DNA from: Lethocerus indicus
Taxonomy: Eukaryota > Arthropoda > Insecta > Hemiptera > Belostomatidae
DNA: 64,000 bases
Reading direction: 5' to 3'
NCBI GenBank assembly: GCA_019843655.1
Contig: JACDQD010000011.1
Location: forward strand, 8,784,604 to 8,848,603
This document shows positions 32,999 to 44,569 of the stretch, piece after piece. Position 1 is the first letter of the stretch. Every line of letters begins with the position of its first letter. The notes under the pieces were generated by a model, which was given only the letters and a program-made list of their open reading frames with translations, ran no database searches and had not been told where the DNA came from. The position numbers and the translations under genes are program-made.

Positions 32999-35688
32999 CT
33001 TTCAGGTTCTTGTCCGCTTACTTGATGAATTTTTCGATAAAAGAATAGAACAAAGAACGAGGGGAGAGTTTATATATTTTCGATAAGAAAATTTATATAT
33101 TTATTTATCTCAAAGGCATTGGCCCTTTGGCCACAAAGGATTTCAATCCGTACGTTAAGCACCATATTTTCGTTCTATATTAATTGACGACAGCGAGAAC
33201 AAATTTATTTCCTTCAACCCTCTTTTTTTATGTCTAATGCTGGTCACATGGCCAAATCAGAGTACTTTTGAAATAATAATTTCTATATCAACCGTTAGGT
33301 TCGTACTCTCAGAGAGATAGCACGGAATGAAATTGATGAATTTTCAAAAATGTCGAGAGATGGAAGAATAACGCTGTAAAAATTGGTTCGAAAAATAAAT
33401 AAATTCGTAATAAATTAGTATTTACTTCTCAGTAGTTTTTCTCTATGAAATATAAAATAAATTGAAATTTAAACTGTTAATTTAATTTAACTATTAAGAC
33501 CGATGTTAAGATCAAACAATCCCCAGTCAGATTGTAAATTGAATCGTACCCCACGAAAACATTTCCTCTGTTTTTGGCCAAGTTAAAAACAGAAAAAGGG
33601 GACTGATTTCGTGGCCGTTTTTTCAAAAGGATTGGAGATTTATTTATTTTTTTTTTGAGTGAATGAGTGAGAGAGAGAGGGGGAGGGAGGGAGGAGGGAG
33701 GGAGAGAGGGAGTCGAGATAATTGGCCGCGTCGGTAGGCGGGGGCTCAACAAGTGGTCCCCGAATCCGATTGTGAATCTGATACTTCTGGATACTTACAC
33801 GTTCCGATTGGTACAATTTCCGGTTGTCCCGCGTAACGATTTCCACCCTTATAGCCCGTTTCAGGTTCTCGCCGCCGCCAGTAGCATTACAATTGGGTTT
33901 CGCGCTATTACTACGTTAGTGCTTGCACGTTACAATCGTAACATAAAATTTATGTAATTCCTCCGACAGGTTTGACTGGTAATGTAGCCTCTTTATAGCA
34001 TAAACAGAATGTTATTATGTTTCAATGAAAATATAAAACATATCTATATAAACTTAATAACACAGTGAGAAAAATAAATCTGCTCCGTCTGCTCCTTGTG
34101 ATTACTGCGATGGATAGAGGCTTGCAACTCAAAACTCATTTACCAGCAGATTTTCTAATATTAATACGTTTCTTCTAGATAATAATAAATAGATTACATA
34201 AACTATGAAATTTGATATTTAGGACATAACGAAAACTCAATACGCAACGCTACATCGGGTACACTTTCTTATGCTTCTTGTTGATTGCAACTAATTCTGA
34301 ACCACTGATTCTGGACTGTTTTTAACGCTACAACTATTAGACGCGTGAATGCTCCGTGTCAAAGGTATTTCCTCCACGCCAAAAATGCAAGAAACGCAAC
34401 GAATTCCGATATAGTAATAAATTTCTTTTGAACTTTTGAACTTTTTGTAACCTGAAAACGTGAATAACATTGTTTTCGCATCGCTATCACAAATCCGTCC
34501 ACGAAAACAATTTCCTTAATAGCTATTCGAAACAGATAGTTTAACGCAACAGGTTTTAAACATAATATTTAATCTCACTTACTTTATTGTGAAGATAGCC
34601 TCGGTCAGTTGTAATGAGCTCATAGCACGCGATATAGGGCAGGGTTATTTTTCACATTAACGTTATCTCGCCGTGCGAAAATATTCCCCGATAAACAGCT
34701 CGTTTCAGTCTGTGAAACTAATACGATGGCCATGAGCTCCACATTTCAGACCTCAAATTGATCAAAATATCAGTGCGGACCGTAGCCCCTTTTCATGAAA
34801 ATTTTCATGAAAATTGCCCTTCGAAAGCCCGTCGTAAATTCGACTTGGGCCGGAGCCTTTTGATAATTTTTCATGGGATCCACCGACCCATAAATATGTA
34901 ATATTATCGCACGGAATTCTCGCAGAACTCGAATATTTAAGAATAATCGGGTCGGAAAAACTTTTTCCGATACAGAGCGAATTAAATATCGACAAGCTTA
35001 ATTTATACAGAACAGGCTTTTTGCGCTATAAAAGTGTAAATTTTAAGTATCGGGGGTTCGAGATATTTTTTTCTCATATTCCTATTTTAAGGGGGGATAT
35101 AGATTCTAATAAAAAGAAATATTGACGCGCGTCAAGAATTAAAACTGTAGTCACCGTCCAACAGCGTAGGCGTGCACTATTTTACCGGCTACAAAACAGC
35201 GTATGTATGCGGCGTTGTTGCAATCAAGTATTTTTTCTAAAATCTCATTTCCTCGGTTAATAATTTAATAGAAAAAAAGTAATTCCGTTTAATGGTAAAA
35301 TAAAATATCTGCTAAAATGGGGCGGTCAGCACTGATGGACACGGGGGGCCGCTAGAGCAAAACCCGCGGACTACAAGCCTCTATTCCATTCTTACTCAGC
35401 TGTGGGCTCGTTTTTGCTCGTTTTGTTCGTGATTTTCGTTTTTTTTAAACCCGATACTGCGGTATAGTTTCTACGGCGCGTTCAGATGTTGCACCTCCGT
35501 CGTTCCTTCGCCTGCACCCGGCTTAGTGCCCCGGCCATACCTCAGTGAAGTTGGCGCGAGCTTGTGCCCCGCTAACCCTCTCAGTCTTCTTCGGAGACCT
35601 CGGCCAGCAGCGTCCCCTTAACGCCCCTCTCGCGCCCTAACTCCTGGAACAGGCACGCTGGAATTTACAATTAAGAATAATCACAACG
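32999..35688. other. Unique DNA, 2.7 kb
   Basis: A purine-rich (GAGGGA)n-like tract at 33668-33715, a doubled TTTTCATGAAAA palindrome at about 34790-34815, and GC-rich DNA at 35460-35650. No gene recognised. Confidence 0.45.
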
Positions 35689-36098
35689 GAATAGAGCTAT
35701 GGGGTTCCGCTAGGAAATCCAACATCGCCCGCATCCGGAGATTCCAATCAAAAGTCCTTCACATACCATCCTTAATGCTCCCCGGTATGTTTCTAACCGA
35801 ACAATCCATAATGACCTCAACATACCAACAGTCGCAAAATCACGCTTCCTTAAATTCCACTCCCGCCTCTCCCCACATCCAAACCCACTCTGTTCAGTCC
35901 CCTTTCTTCTTCTACCCATCCACTATCCCCACCACGACGGCTTAAACGCCACCGGCCCAGAGATCACCTCGGGCAGTAATTAAATCATGTCAAAAGCGCC
36001 ATCACTGGGTGAATTCCAGTTTCTTTGTCGGACTATGTACACGCGGAGATCTTCTTATAACCATACTTGTACCAATAACATTCAAATAAAAATAATGC
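35689..36098 (+). mobile_element. LINE copy (Jk2 subfamily)
   Basis: Starts at AATAGAGCTATGGGGTTCC, encoding YGIELWGSARKS-type sequence. It differs from Jk1 in ATCCGGAGATTCCAATC and CACATCCAAACCCACTC. It has a degenerate 3' end without the usual GTTGATTGTACAAAAT. Confidence 0.85.
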
Positions 36099-36103
36099 AC
36101 CCA

Positions 36104-36300
36104 TAACTGTACAGTTAATTGAACCAAAAGGTTGATTCGGTCCAATGTCTCTCACAAAACGGCGTTTTCTAATGCAGTCCCGGTACACGCGGGCGTTGTG
36201 CGAGCCTAGTATGAAGCGCCGTCTTCTGGTATAAGAAAGATTTTACCTGCTGGTAAGATTCTTTTTTTTCTGTGTGGCCCTCAATACTGCCTGAAAACTG
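36104..36300 (-). mobile_element. S-family element
   Basis: On the minus strand: CACACAG, an A-run, AAGAATCTTACCAGCAGGT, the H64 hairpin at 36159-36222, GACATTGGACCGAATC and TTTTGGTTCAATTAACTGTA. It joins directly to the coding-like unit at 36301-36510, the same junction as at 45.33 kb. Confidence 0.8.
36159..36222 (-). repeat. H64 hairpin element
   Basis: On the minus strand: ACGGCGCTTCATACTAGGCT, CGCACAACGCCCGCGTGTAC, then an altered far arm AGAAAACGCCGTT. Confidence 0.85.
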
Positions 36301-36510
36301 AGTCTTTAACCTCTTAACTTCCGTAGTATCAATGTGTGGGATGGATGGTTCTTTAACATTAAATTCTGAACTAATTTCATCATGGGTCCATTCTTGAGAT
36401 GGGTACCCATCGAACTTTATTCGGGGATAAAATAGATATCCCAGATCTCAGAACTCTTTCCGATAATGTGCGCGGCCAATGTAAAGCATAAAGTGTGGGA
36501 TCAGTTACTA
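36301..36510 (-). mobile_element. Single coding-like unit of the 190-bp family
   Basis: One unit of the repeat amplified at 44.67-45.3 kb. On the minus strand, 36294-36437 is an open frame reading DLGYLFYPRIKFDGYPSQEW, then THDEISSEFN and EPSIPHIDTTEVKR. The product looks like the N-terminal part of a transposable-element protein. A piggyBac relationship is possible but not demonstrable here. Confidence 0.6.
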
Positions 36511-37131
36511 CTTCCGTAGTATTAATGTTTAAGAGTATTATGTATTATTAGGCGCCTATCGGGGCGAAAATACGATCGCTGTTCCCCCGCCGTCATAAGC
36601 TCCCGCCGACGAGTTATGATAACACAGTCCGGAGAAACATTGTGCGACGAGCTGCGCGGAACTTTCAGCGCCCAACTATAATTGCTCTGCGCCGGAGCGC
36701 GAAACCAATCGCGCCCAAAATCGAGTTACTTTCCCCGGTCGCGGTTTGCACGCCGTCGAGAGACCCGCATAACCACCAACTATACTAAAACTACCAACTA
36801 TACTGTCCCCGGAGTTCCCGCTTCAATCTACTCCCAATTACCATACAATCAGGGACAGCCTGCAAAACTACATTAGTCCCTTGATATATTCCTAATCAGA
36901 TAAGAAACTTATAGATCATAAAGGAAAACAAAAGAGATTGTTAGTTTCCTCCCCAATAAAACCTTATTGCGAATGTATCGCTTTTCATATTGGACAGTGT
37001 AGGAGCAACGTACAGAGAAATGAATCACGATATCGAATGTTCTCCAATCAATCTTGTATCAATCGAAATTATCTTACTCGAATATTTTTTTAAATTTGAA
37101 AAATTTTCGATTTTTCAACCTTGCTTTACAG
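36511..37131. other. Unique DNA
   Basis: Nothing recognised except a polypyrimidine acceptor ending at 37131. Confidence 0.4.
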
Positions 37132-37263
37132 GGCAAGTGTATCAAACCTGGGGGTCAACTGTTGACGGAGTATAGGGCAAATCAGCGAACATTTTTGGAA
37201 TTTCAAAAATTTTCGATTCTCCAACTCTTACTACTATTAGATTTATTACTATCAGGCTGTTAG
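37132..37263 (+). CDS. Candidate exon after a strong acceptor (unassigned)
   Basis: TTTTTCAACCTTGCTTTACAG precedes 43 open codons beginning GKCIKPGGQLLTEYRANQ and ending in a leucine run. The C-terminal half (GAATTTCAAAAATTTTCGAT) resembles the DNA just upstream of the acceptor, hinting at a ~105-bp local duplication rather than coding sequence. Confidence 0.15.
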   Translation, partial: GKCIKPGGQLLTEYRANQRTFLEFQKFSILQLLLLLDLLLSGC

Positions 37264-37378
37264 ATTTTATTATTGAGGATTGGGAGACCGGACCAGCTTA
37301 GGACCAAAACAGCGAGTGGAGACTTAAAATGGCAGGAAATTTACAAATCCTTACAAAAATATTACTTTATTTACTATC

Positions 37379-37642
37379 AATCCCGGTTCCTGAAGTTCCA
37401 CCCCCGCCTTTCTCCTCATCCTAATCCACCCGTTCAGTCCCTTTCCCTCTCTTACCCATCCATTATCCCCCCCTCGTCGGTTTAAACGCCGCTGGTCTAG
37501 AGATCTTCTTAGCCCTTAGACTGTAATTGTTCTTGTGTGAAAGTGCCATCTTTGGGTGGCTCCTTTTATCACGAAATGCATGTGAAAAAAAAATCAGCAC
37601 TTGTACTTATAATATTCATGTTGATTGTACAAAATAAAAGGT
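37379..37642 (+). mobile_element. LINE 3' copy (Jk1)
   Basis: Starts at ATCCCGGTTCCTGAAGTTCC in the C-terminal coding region and runs through GATCTTCTTAGCCCTTAGAC and the 3' UTR to the AAAATAAAAGG tail. Confidence 0.92.
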
Positions 37643-38155
37643 AAAACAAAATTATTACTAACTGATAACAGTTACAGCTCCGCCATGTGGGGGATGAGTA
37701 AATAATAACTAGACGCACAGAAAAATAATTTAGGGAGTTAAATTTTTTTTATCGTCGGAGATTTTCTCCCTAATCAGACTGGAGTTTTTCCGCTTTTCAC
37801 CCCAAACCCCCACCCCTGCCACGCACGGAGGACGGAAGCGGGGTTAAGCGACGCGGAAGTCCTGTCAGGATTCCAAATAGATATTGTTTCCGGGATCAGA
37901 TTGAATCCAGTTTGTTTTCCTCCCATTCCCCCAGCTTTTTTCCATCCCCCTTCTTCAGTTCCCGGAGGAAATAAGAGCGTACCTGGAACGGCGATTAAAG
38001 CGGAGATATCCCGCCGCCAATATTACAAAACGTGTGTTTCTTCTTGCCGCGAATGCTCTTCTTTAAAAGACTTGATAGAAAGTTCGGAAACAGAGACTCT
38101 CATTGTATTGATGTGTGCGTAATACTTGAGCGTAACAATTGCGTAATAATTGAGG
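37643..38155. other. Unique DNA
   Basis: Nothing recognised. Confidence 0.45.
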
Positions 38156-38159
38156 GCAA

Positions 38160-38358
38160 AATGTACACGAATGCCACGCAGAAAAAAAAGAATTTACTAA
38201 AAACTAGTACCAGCAGGTTAAAATTCGGAATCTCCCGTGATTTTAATTGATAAGACGGCGCTTCAGATACTAGGCCCGCACAACGCCCGCGTGTACCGGG
38301 ACTGCATTAGAAGCGCCCTAATCAATCGGTACTTGTGCCCAGAGACGCGATTGGTTTT
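38160..38358 (+). mobile_element. S-family element
   Basis: ATGTACACGAATGCCACGCA, an A-run, ACTAGTACCAGCAGGT, CGGAATCTCCCGTGATTTTA, then the hairpin (38255-38319) and CGGTACTTGTGCCCAGAGAC. A minus-strand LINE copy lies immediately downstream. Confidence 0.85.
38255..38319 (+). repeat. H64 hairpin element
   Basis: Nearly identical to the copy at 15654; the right arm ends GAAGCGCCCT. Confidence 0.9.
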
Positions 38359-38832
38359 ATTAACCGTTTTATATTTAATCAACATTGAATGTTATAAGTA
38401 CAAATGCTGTATTTATATCTTCACATATCGTGATAAAAGAAACCACCCAATGATGGCACTTTTGACACAAGAACAATAATGTCTGAGGGCTAAGATCTCT
38501 AGGCCATCGGCGTTTAAGCCGACGCGGGTTAATGGACGGGTGAGAGAGGAAAGGGACCGAACGAGTGGAAGAGGATGAGGAGAAAGGCGGGAGTTGAACT
38601 TCAGCAACCGGGAACTTCGTCGACTCTTAGTATGTTGAGGTCATGGTGGATTGTGTGGTTAGAAACGTACCGGCATTAAGGATGGTACGAAGGACTTTTG
38701 ACTGGAATCTCTGGATGGGAGCGATGTTGGATGTCTCGGTGGAACCCCAAACATTATGTCCATGTCGGTTTAAGTATCGCTTCAATTAAGTTCAATTTTT
38801 ATGTCCGTTTTAGTGGTCTTAAAAGTCCAAAT
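38359..38832 (-). mobile_element. LINE copy (Jk1)
   Basis: Reverse-strand copy. The extreme 3' end is altered (TTATATTTAATCAACATTG). It contains the 3' UTR, the C-terminal coding region, WTYGI-region remnants with small deletions, and part of the thumb. It stops just before the shared 5' boundary. Confidence 0.88.
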
Positions 38833-39359
38833 TGTAATGTCATTGTAAATTTACTATAAGCATTAGTGTAGGATATTTTTAAAAATTTCTGTTGCATTCA
38901 AGTGTACTGATTTTTTCATGCCGTATTTGATCGGACGACGATTATGATAATTTATACCGTAATGATAATATGCGTTCCATCATGTCAGTAATTATTATTC
39001 GCGGAGGGAAGCTCTGTTATAAAAGTGCGGTCGAACGGGAAAGCGATTAAATTACAGTTGAACGCCCGTCGATTCTGGCACTGTGACGCGTCCGCCGTAA
39101 AGTGGAATTAACGTGCATCGCTTCAACATTTATCGATGCAAATCCAATTACGCGAGTGCGGCTCTCGCGGGTTGTCAGATGTCGTTTGAATCTGCAAGCG
39201 ACGCGCGGTATCGACTCCCGTCCGAATACGAGATCTAATGTTCGGCGAAATCGGAAATAAATCGTCCACCGTTTCCGCAAGTTTCGGCAGATGGTGAGCC
39301 GTTAAATTGGGCGGTGTAAACAAAAATACAAGCGTAGAAGCCTCTACGCTCTGAGATCT
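38833..39359. other. Unique DNA
   Basis: Nothing recognised. Confidence 0.45.
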
Positions 39360-39512
39360 GGTTTCAGTATCGCTTTGTTTATTGCCAGTTTGTTACTTAA
39401 GGTCAATTTTGGTCAAGTTCATTAGATGATACCATAGCTCTATATTTTAGTCGGAATGGTTAGTAACGGTTTTAAAACCAAATTTTCGGTTTAAGTCGAT
39501 TCTTTTAAGTAA
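39360..39512 (-). mobile_element. LINE thumb fragment with a small insertion
   Basis: GTATCGCTTTGTTTATTGCC, TTGTTACTTAAGGTCAATTT, a ~50-bp interruption, then TAGTAACGGTTTTAAAACC and CGATTCTTTTAAGT. Confidence 0.7.
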
Positions 39513-40399
39513 ATAAATCATTCGCCTTTTACTAAAGATTTCTGTGGAGGGGAATAACTGATGAGTCAACATCGTGCTTGAGACCGTAACAATGAACAAT
39601 GAAAACTGACACGGAAAATGCCTATCGTCGCTTGTACGAGATATTCGCCCCAAACGCTATGATTTTCTGGGACAGGAGGCTTTCATGTTTTCCCAATATA
39701 AGGTAGCAAAAAGGGACGCTATATCACTGAAACACGTTTTCTTCGAGGGCTAGGATCTTCATCAGTTGTGAGGTAGGAACATTAATTTATATCGCGTATA
39801 CATTTTTAGCCTCGAAAACGTTTTTCTTTGATCCGACTGCGCCTCAACGCCCACCGATTCGGGAGTTTCCTTCTCTTGACTAACTTTTCTGGAAAACTCG
39901 GTTTCGGCTGACCGTAATTGATGGATCGCGTACGGGCCGGAGGATGTGATGGGGAGGCGGTAGTTTCGAATTGCCATTCAGGTAAAATTTCGGATTTTCC
40001 CCAATGGTATTAAATGGGGCACTAATCAGCGTTCCCGTGATCCGGCCGGCTGTGATTAATTGATCGGCTCCCGTTCAGACCTGAACCTAATTGATCGGGC
40101 GAAACCGGTTGCTAAAATCCCATCCGGATTCCGGATATCTTCGGCCGGGAGCATTAGCCCCCCCGTTGTAGGCGTTCGGAGGGGATCATCAATCTTCCAA
40201 ACGCACATTTCCAGAGCAAACAAAGCGCTTCCCCACTTTTTTTCCGAAATATCCACGGGCCCAAGTCCTATGGGCCCCGAAATTCATCGAAATAAGGAGG
40301 AATTCCGGGTTAAGTGTCTCAACCGGCAGGGAAAGAAAAAACTGAGCACAAAAAACACCAAATTGTACTGAGCCAGCGGCAAACAAACAGATCTATATC
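39513..40399. other. Unique DNA
   Basis: Open frames at 39762-39977 (minus) and 40060-40371 (plus) are not recognised and lack convincing splice sites. Confidence 0.35.
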
Positions 40400-40626
40400 A
40401 TAGATTTCGTGTGTTTGTCTCCTCTCGCTGGTTCGGTCTTTCGCTAGACCGGTTTCGGCCGCTCGCCATCTTCAGTAGCGGTGTTAGTCACTATCGGCAC
40501 TTTGGATGTTTTTCGGCATCCTCACTGCACTGTCACTGTCACTTGACAGTGGCGAGCAGCCGAAACCGGTCTGGCAAAAGACCAAACCACCAAAGAGGAA
40601 ACCACAAAACAGGTATTTTAAACTAG
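40400..40626. mobile_element. Foldback element FB9
   Basis: Full left arm (TAGATTTCGTGTGTTTGTCT to CTTTGGATGTTTTTCGGCAT), CACTGCACTGTCACTGTCAC centre, shortened right arm (GCCGAAACCGGTCTGGC), and outer end ACCACAAAACAGGTATTTTA. Confidence 0.92.
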
Positions 40627-40658
40627 AGCCTATATCAAATTAGAAAATCAAAGTCAAC

Positions 40659-40723
40659 ACGGCGCTTCAAACGCCCGCCCGGTATACATTGGGGCTATGC
40701 GGGTTTGGCATCTGAAGCGCCGT
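40659..40723 (-). repeat. H64 hairpin element
   Basis: Arms ACGGCGCTTCA and TGAAGCGCCGT pair perfectly over 11 bp. The inner GGCTATGCGGGTTTGGCATC gives the orientation. Confidence 0.9.
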
Positions 40724-41610
40724 CCTGACAATGGGAGCCCCAAGCGCTTCGATTTGGCCTCAGATTTCGGCTTACCGCCTACTTAATTAGCGTTTCGTCC
40801 GATGGATCACCCTGTCCTATAATTTTTATTATTAATTATTAGTTAATAATTTATAGTCAAATTTAGTCATAACCCATTTTCAACTAATCAGTCTACTGCC
40901 AGGACGCTACTAGCGATATCGAGAAGTGGAAACCGGCCTAGCATAACGCCGAATCGGATAATATTAATCGAATATCTCAAGAAGACAGTAATTAAAACCT
41001 CGACCGTTCTTTCCCGTTCAATTTGCATTCATTCGATGCTCGGTTAATCGAAATTCTAAAGTACGACGAGTTTTCTTATTAAAGTTTCTTATTAAACGAG
41101 TTGAATGAGGGGTCTATATGCCCCGGCCCCGCTTGTAACGAAATAAAACCGGCGTGCCTATGGGGGGGCTCAACGGCATAGAGCCCTAATCTGGGCCTTA
41201 ATCTAGTCTCGGCTTTAATAGCGCCGGCTCGTTAGCGGGGACGAGGGTGAAGGGGTAGCGAAGGGGTTGTTTGGGTTCGAACCCCTCCCGCCCTAATGGC
41301 GCCAAAGCGTAAGCGCTGTTCAACCCCTGGGAAGATAATTCGGATAAGATATTCGGGGCGGCAAAGGCGTTGGGGACTGCAACCGACCTTTGTTCGCGCT
41401 ACTTTCAATACTGTCAACTACCCTCAGAAAGTTCCAAATCGCTCTCGATAAGAGACCCGCGATCTCGGCTTAAATTAACGGTATTCAGTATTAATTTAAT
41501 ACACCGGCTTGTCGCATCAATCACACCAATTTATCCATAGTGACGCTTGCAAAATTAATTACAGTTACAGTGCCCGCGTCTTCAGAATATTCCTAATTGT
41601 ATAATATATA
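40724..41610. other. Unique DNA
   Basis: Nothing recognised. GC-rich at 41120-41400. Confidence 0.4.
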
Positions 41611-41612
41611 TA

Positions 41613-42329
41613 GGGTGTTCCAAAATTAACGCAAGATTTGAATTTGCCACCATTCCTGCAGTAAAGTTGGCAACCCCATTAAAAAAAACCATTTGACAGC
41701 TGATAGTTCAGGGTTTTCAACAACGTGTTTTCATTGTTGAACAATATTTCAAAAATATTGAAAGAATTTTTCGAACAAAATCATTTTTAGCGATGAAGCA
41801 CATTTTCAACTTGACGGCTTTGTTAATCGTCGAAATTGCCGCGTTTGGGGTTCGGAGAACCCACATGTGATTAACGAAAAACAAATACTGGCGCTCGATA
41901 TCGCGACACGATAACGCAGTTCTTTCTACCTCAACTGGATGATATTGACGTGTGGTTTCAACAAGACGGTGCCACATGCCACACAGCCCGTGAAACAATT
42001 CAATTACTGCACGAGACATTTCCTGGCCGTGTACTCTCTCTTTCCCTAGATCGTGTGATTTGACACCGTTGGATTTCTTTTTATTGGGCTATTTGAAGTC
42101 GAAGGTCTATGCCATCAAGCCCGCGACCACGCGTGCATTGAAGGAGGAAATTCAACGCTGCATCAACGAAATTCAGCCACATTTATGCAAAATGGTCATG
42201 GAAAATCCCGAAGTGTTATTCCATACATAACCCTATCCTGTGTACTTTACGATTCAATAAAAACACCAATTTAAAAAATAAAAACTGTTTTTTATTTAAT
42301 TCAAATATTGCGTTAATTTTGAAACACCC
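41613..42329 (+). mobile_element. Tc1/mariner-type transposon, deleted non-autonomous copy
   Basis: 31-bp terminal inverted repeats starting GGGTGTTYCAAAATTAACGC differ at two positions and are flanked by TA duplications (41611-41612 and 42330-42331). Remnant transposase DNA on the plus strand encodes FSDEAHFQLDGFVN (first catalytic D), VWFQQDGATCHTARETIQLL (second D) and PRSCDLTPLDFFLLGYLKSK (third D). The segment before FSDEAHF and the one between the first two blocks are deleted, with frame changes. At 717 bp it is roughly half a typical element length and cannot encode an active enzyme, but its ends could be cut in trans. Confidence 0.93.
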
Positions 42330-42331
42330 TA

Positions 42332-42769
42332 TATTTTATCTCTTGCAATTACTAATTGTTTTTTATATAATAAATGTCGTATCTCCATCTCTGAACGGGC
42401 ATAAAACGTGCTAAACAAACTTGTTCAGAATAGAAAGGAGACAGACAAAAACAACATTTCGCGAGCGTCAAATTGTCCAATTTTCAGCCCGCTGGACACG
42501 AGTATATTAATTCAAACTGAAAAGGCAGGAGGGTTGAACGGGGGGCGGGCTTAATATTGCGCGTACATGTCACAGGATAAATTAGGAACTGTTATCCCCT
42601 GATGGGGGCATCGAGGGTACAGTGCAAACAATAACTGTGTTAAATTGCAGTGGGTCCAATTTCAGGAGAAATTAAATATTTACGGCCCTGGAAATGTAGG
42701 ATGACGACCCAAAAGAAAGTAAACCCAATTAAACAAATTCAATTGTACAATTGAATTAAACAAAATTCA
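42332..42769. other. Unique DNA
   Basis: Nothing recognised. TCACAGGATAAATT near 42571 also occurs near 18271, upstream of the short 70-bp repeat form. Confidence 0.35.
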
Positions 42770-43921
42770 CTTTAGGAATTTATTTTTATTTCGTTTATTA
42801 TGTTGCTTTGTTTGTTCTTGGAAATCTTCATGTAATTCAGTACATTCCCGCACCACCCTCAAGGGGCGCTAGTTTATCGGTGCAAGTACACTAAACGAAC
42901 TTTAGTTAAGTACATTCCCGCACCACCCTCAGGGGCGCTAGTTTATCGGTGCGAGTGTACCCAACGAACTTTAGTTAAGTACATTCCCGCACCACCCTCA
43001 AGGGGCGCTAGTTTATCGGTGCAAGTGTACCCAACGAACTTTAGTTAAGTACATTCCCGCACCACCCTCAAGGGGCGCTAGTTTATCGGTGCAAGTGTAC
43101 CCAACGAACTTTAGTTAAGTACATTCCCGCACCACCCTCAAGGGCGCTAGTTTATCGGTGCAAGTGTACCCAACGAACTTTAGTTAAGTACATTCCCGCA
43201 CCACCCTCAAGGGGCGCTAGTTTATCGGTGCAAGTGTACCCAACGAACTTTAGTTAAGTACATTCCCGCACCACCCTCAAGGGGCGCTAGTTTATCGGTG
43301 CAAGTGTACCCAACGAACTTTAGTTAAGTACATTCCCGCACCACCCTCAAGGGGCGCTAGTTTATCGGTGCGATTGTACCCAACGAACTTTAGTTAAGTA
43401 CATTCCCGCACCACCCTCAAGGGGCGCTAGTTTATCGGTGCAAGTGTACCCAACGAACTTTAGTTAAGTACATTCCCGCACCACCCTCAAGGGGCGCTAG
43501 TTTATCGGTGCAAGTGTACCGAACGAACTTTAGTTAAGTACATTCCCGCACCACCCTCAAGGGGCGCTAGTTTATCGGTGCAAGTGTACCCAACGAACTT
43601 TAGTTAAGTACATTCCCGCACCACCCTCAAGGGGGCGCTAGTTTATCGGTGCAAGTGTACCCAACGAACTTTAGTTAGTGAGACCCCGCACCACCTCAAG
43701 GGGCGCTAGTTTATCGGTGCGAGTGTACCCAACGAACTTTAGTTAAGTACATTCCCGCACCACCCTCAAGGGGCGCTAGTTTATCGGTGCGAGTGTACCC
43801 AACGAACTTTAGTTAAGTACATTCCCGCACCACCCTCAAGGGGCGCTAGTTTATCGGTGCGAGTGTACCCAACGAACTTTAGTTAAGTACATTCCCGCAC
43901 CACCCTCAAGGGGCGCTAGTT
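42770..43921. repeat. 70-bp minisatellite, about 15 units, with left flank
   Basis: The flank TTCACTTTAGGAATTTA, then GTTTATTATGTTGCTTTGTT, is followed by units starting TACATTCCCGCACCACCCTC at 70-bp spacing from about 42840 to 43920. Units are nearly identical (GGGGCGCTAGTTTATCGGTG, CCAACGAACTTTAGTTAAG). One unit near 43676 is disrupted (TTAGTGAGACCCCGC). Confidence 0.97.
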
Positions 43922-44039
43922 ATATTAATACTAAAAATAAACTTTTTCAATAAATTTTGGATCAGCAGGAAATGTTTTATGACCTAAATACACAATACCA
44001 GATAGGTTTCCCGTCATCGGAAAGTCATGACATTTGGAA

Positions 44040-44256
44040 GTCAGAACCTGATAGTTGTGACCAATTGTGTGATCGAATATATATTTGACCGATAATCCGA
44101 CTGAGTTGAGCAGATTAATAAAATCCAAATAAAGGTGATCGTGAAAGTGCAAAGAGTATGCCCAAAAAACATCCAGAGTCTAGAAAAAGACCAAACCAGC
44201 GCGAGGAAAGAAACGCACCACACGCCACAGACCACAAAACCTGTATTCTAAACTAG
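44040..44256. mobile_element. Foldback element FB10, with interior
   Basis: Starts GTCAGAACCTGATAGTTGTG and keeps the asymmetric interior (TGTGATCGAATATATATTTG, ACCGATAATCCGAC) shared, inverted, with FB14, then ATGCCCAAAAAACATCC and a degenerate right arm to ACCACAAAACCTGTATTCTA. Confidence 0.85.
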
Positions 44257-44569
44257 CCCCAATTATGTTTTATTTATTAAAATTGAGTATCTTGAGAATT
44301 TAGGGACGGAGAGACGTTTGATTGAGTTACCTTAATATTTAGAAATGCATTGTTTTTATCCAATTTTTAGGTAGAGCCCGACGGTGAAATTTTTCCTCCT
44401 TTCTGAGCGAACCCTTAACCCTGAGTTGGTGGTAGAATCAAAGCGGATGGGTGAGAAAAAAAACCCTTCCTGCCAGTTAGGCGTGCACTATTAACGCTTT
44501 GACACGTGCTATGGGTGTTGTCTAGTGTCTAGTCATGCTCAGTTGTATTTGGGTGTAATTTTACACGCA
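44257..44569. other. Unique DNA before the 190-bp array
   Basis: ACCCTTCCTGCCAGTTAGGC near 44463, with GGGGTCAGTGGACCCC nearby, resembles a piggyBac-type terminus in style, but no TTAA boundary is visible. Confidence 0.3.

Noticed and set aside
41270..41290. GGGTTCGAACCCC, resembling a T-arm
   Set aside because: The 5-bp T-stem does not form on either strand and no acceptor stem is present.
42571..42584. 14-nt word shared with 18271 upstream of the two 70-bp repeat loci
   Set aside because: Distances to the repeat differ greatly (about 200 versus 800 bp) and the surroundings do not align; probably coincidence.
42835..43921. Regular direct repeats considered as a CRISPR array
   Set aside because: Units are contiguous 70-bp tandem copies without unique spacers, in an arthropod-type genome.
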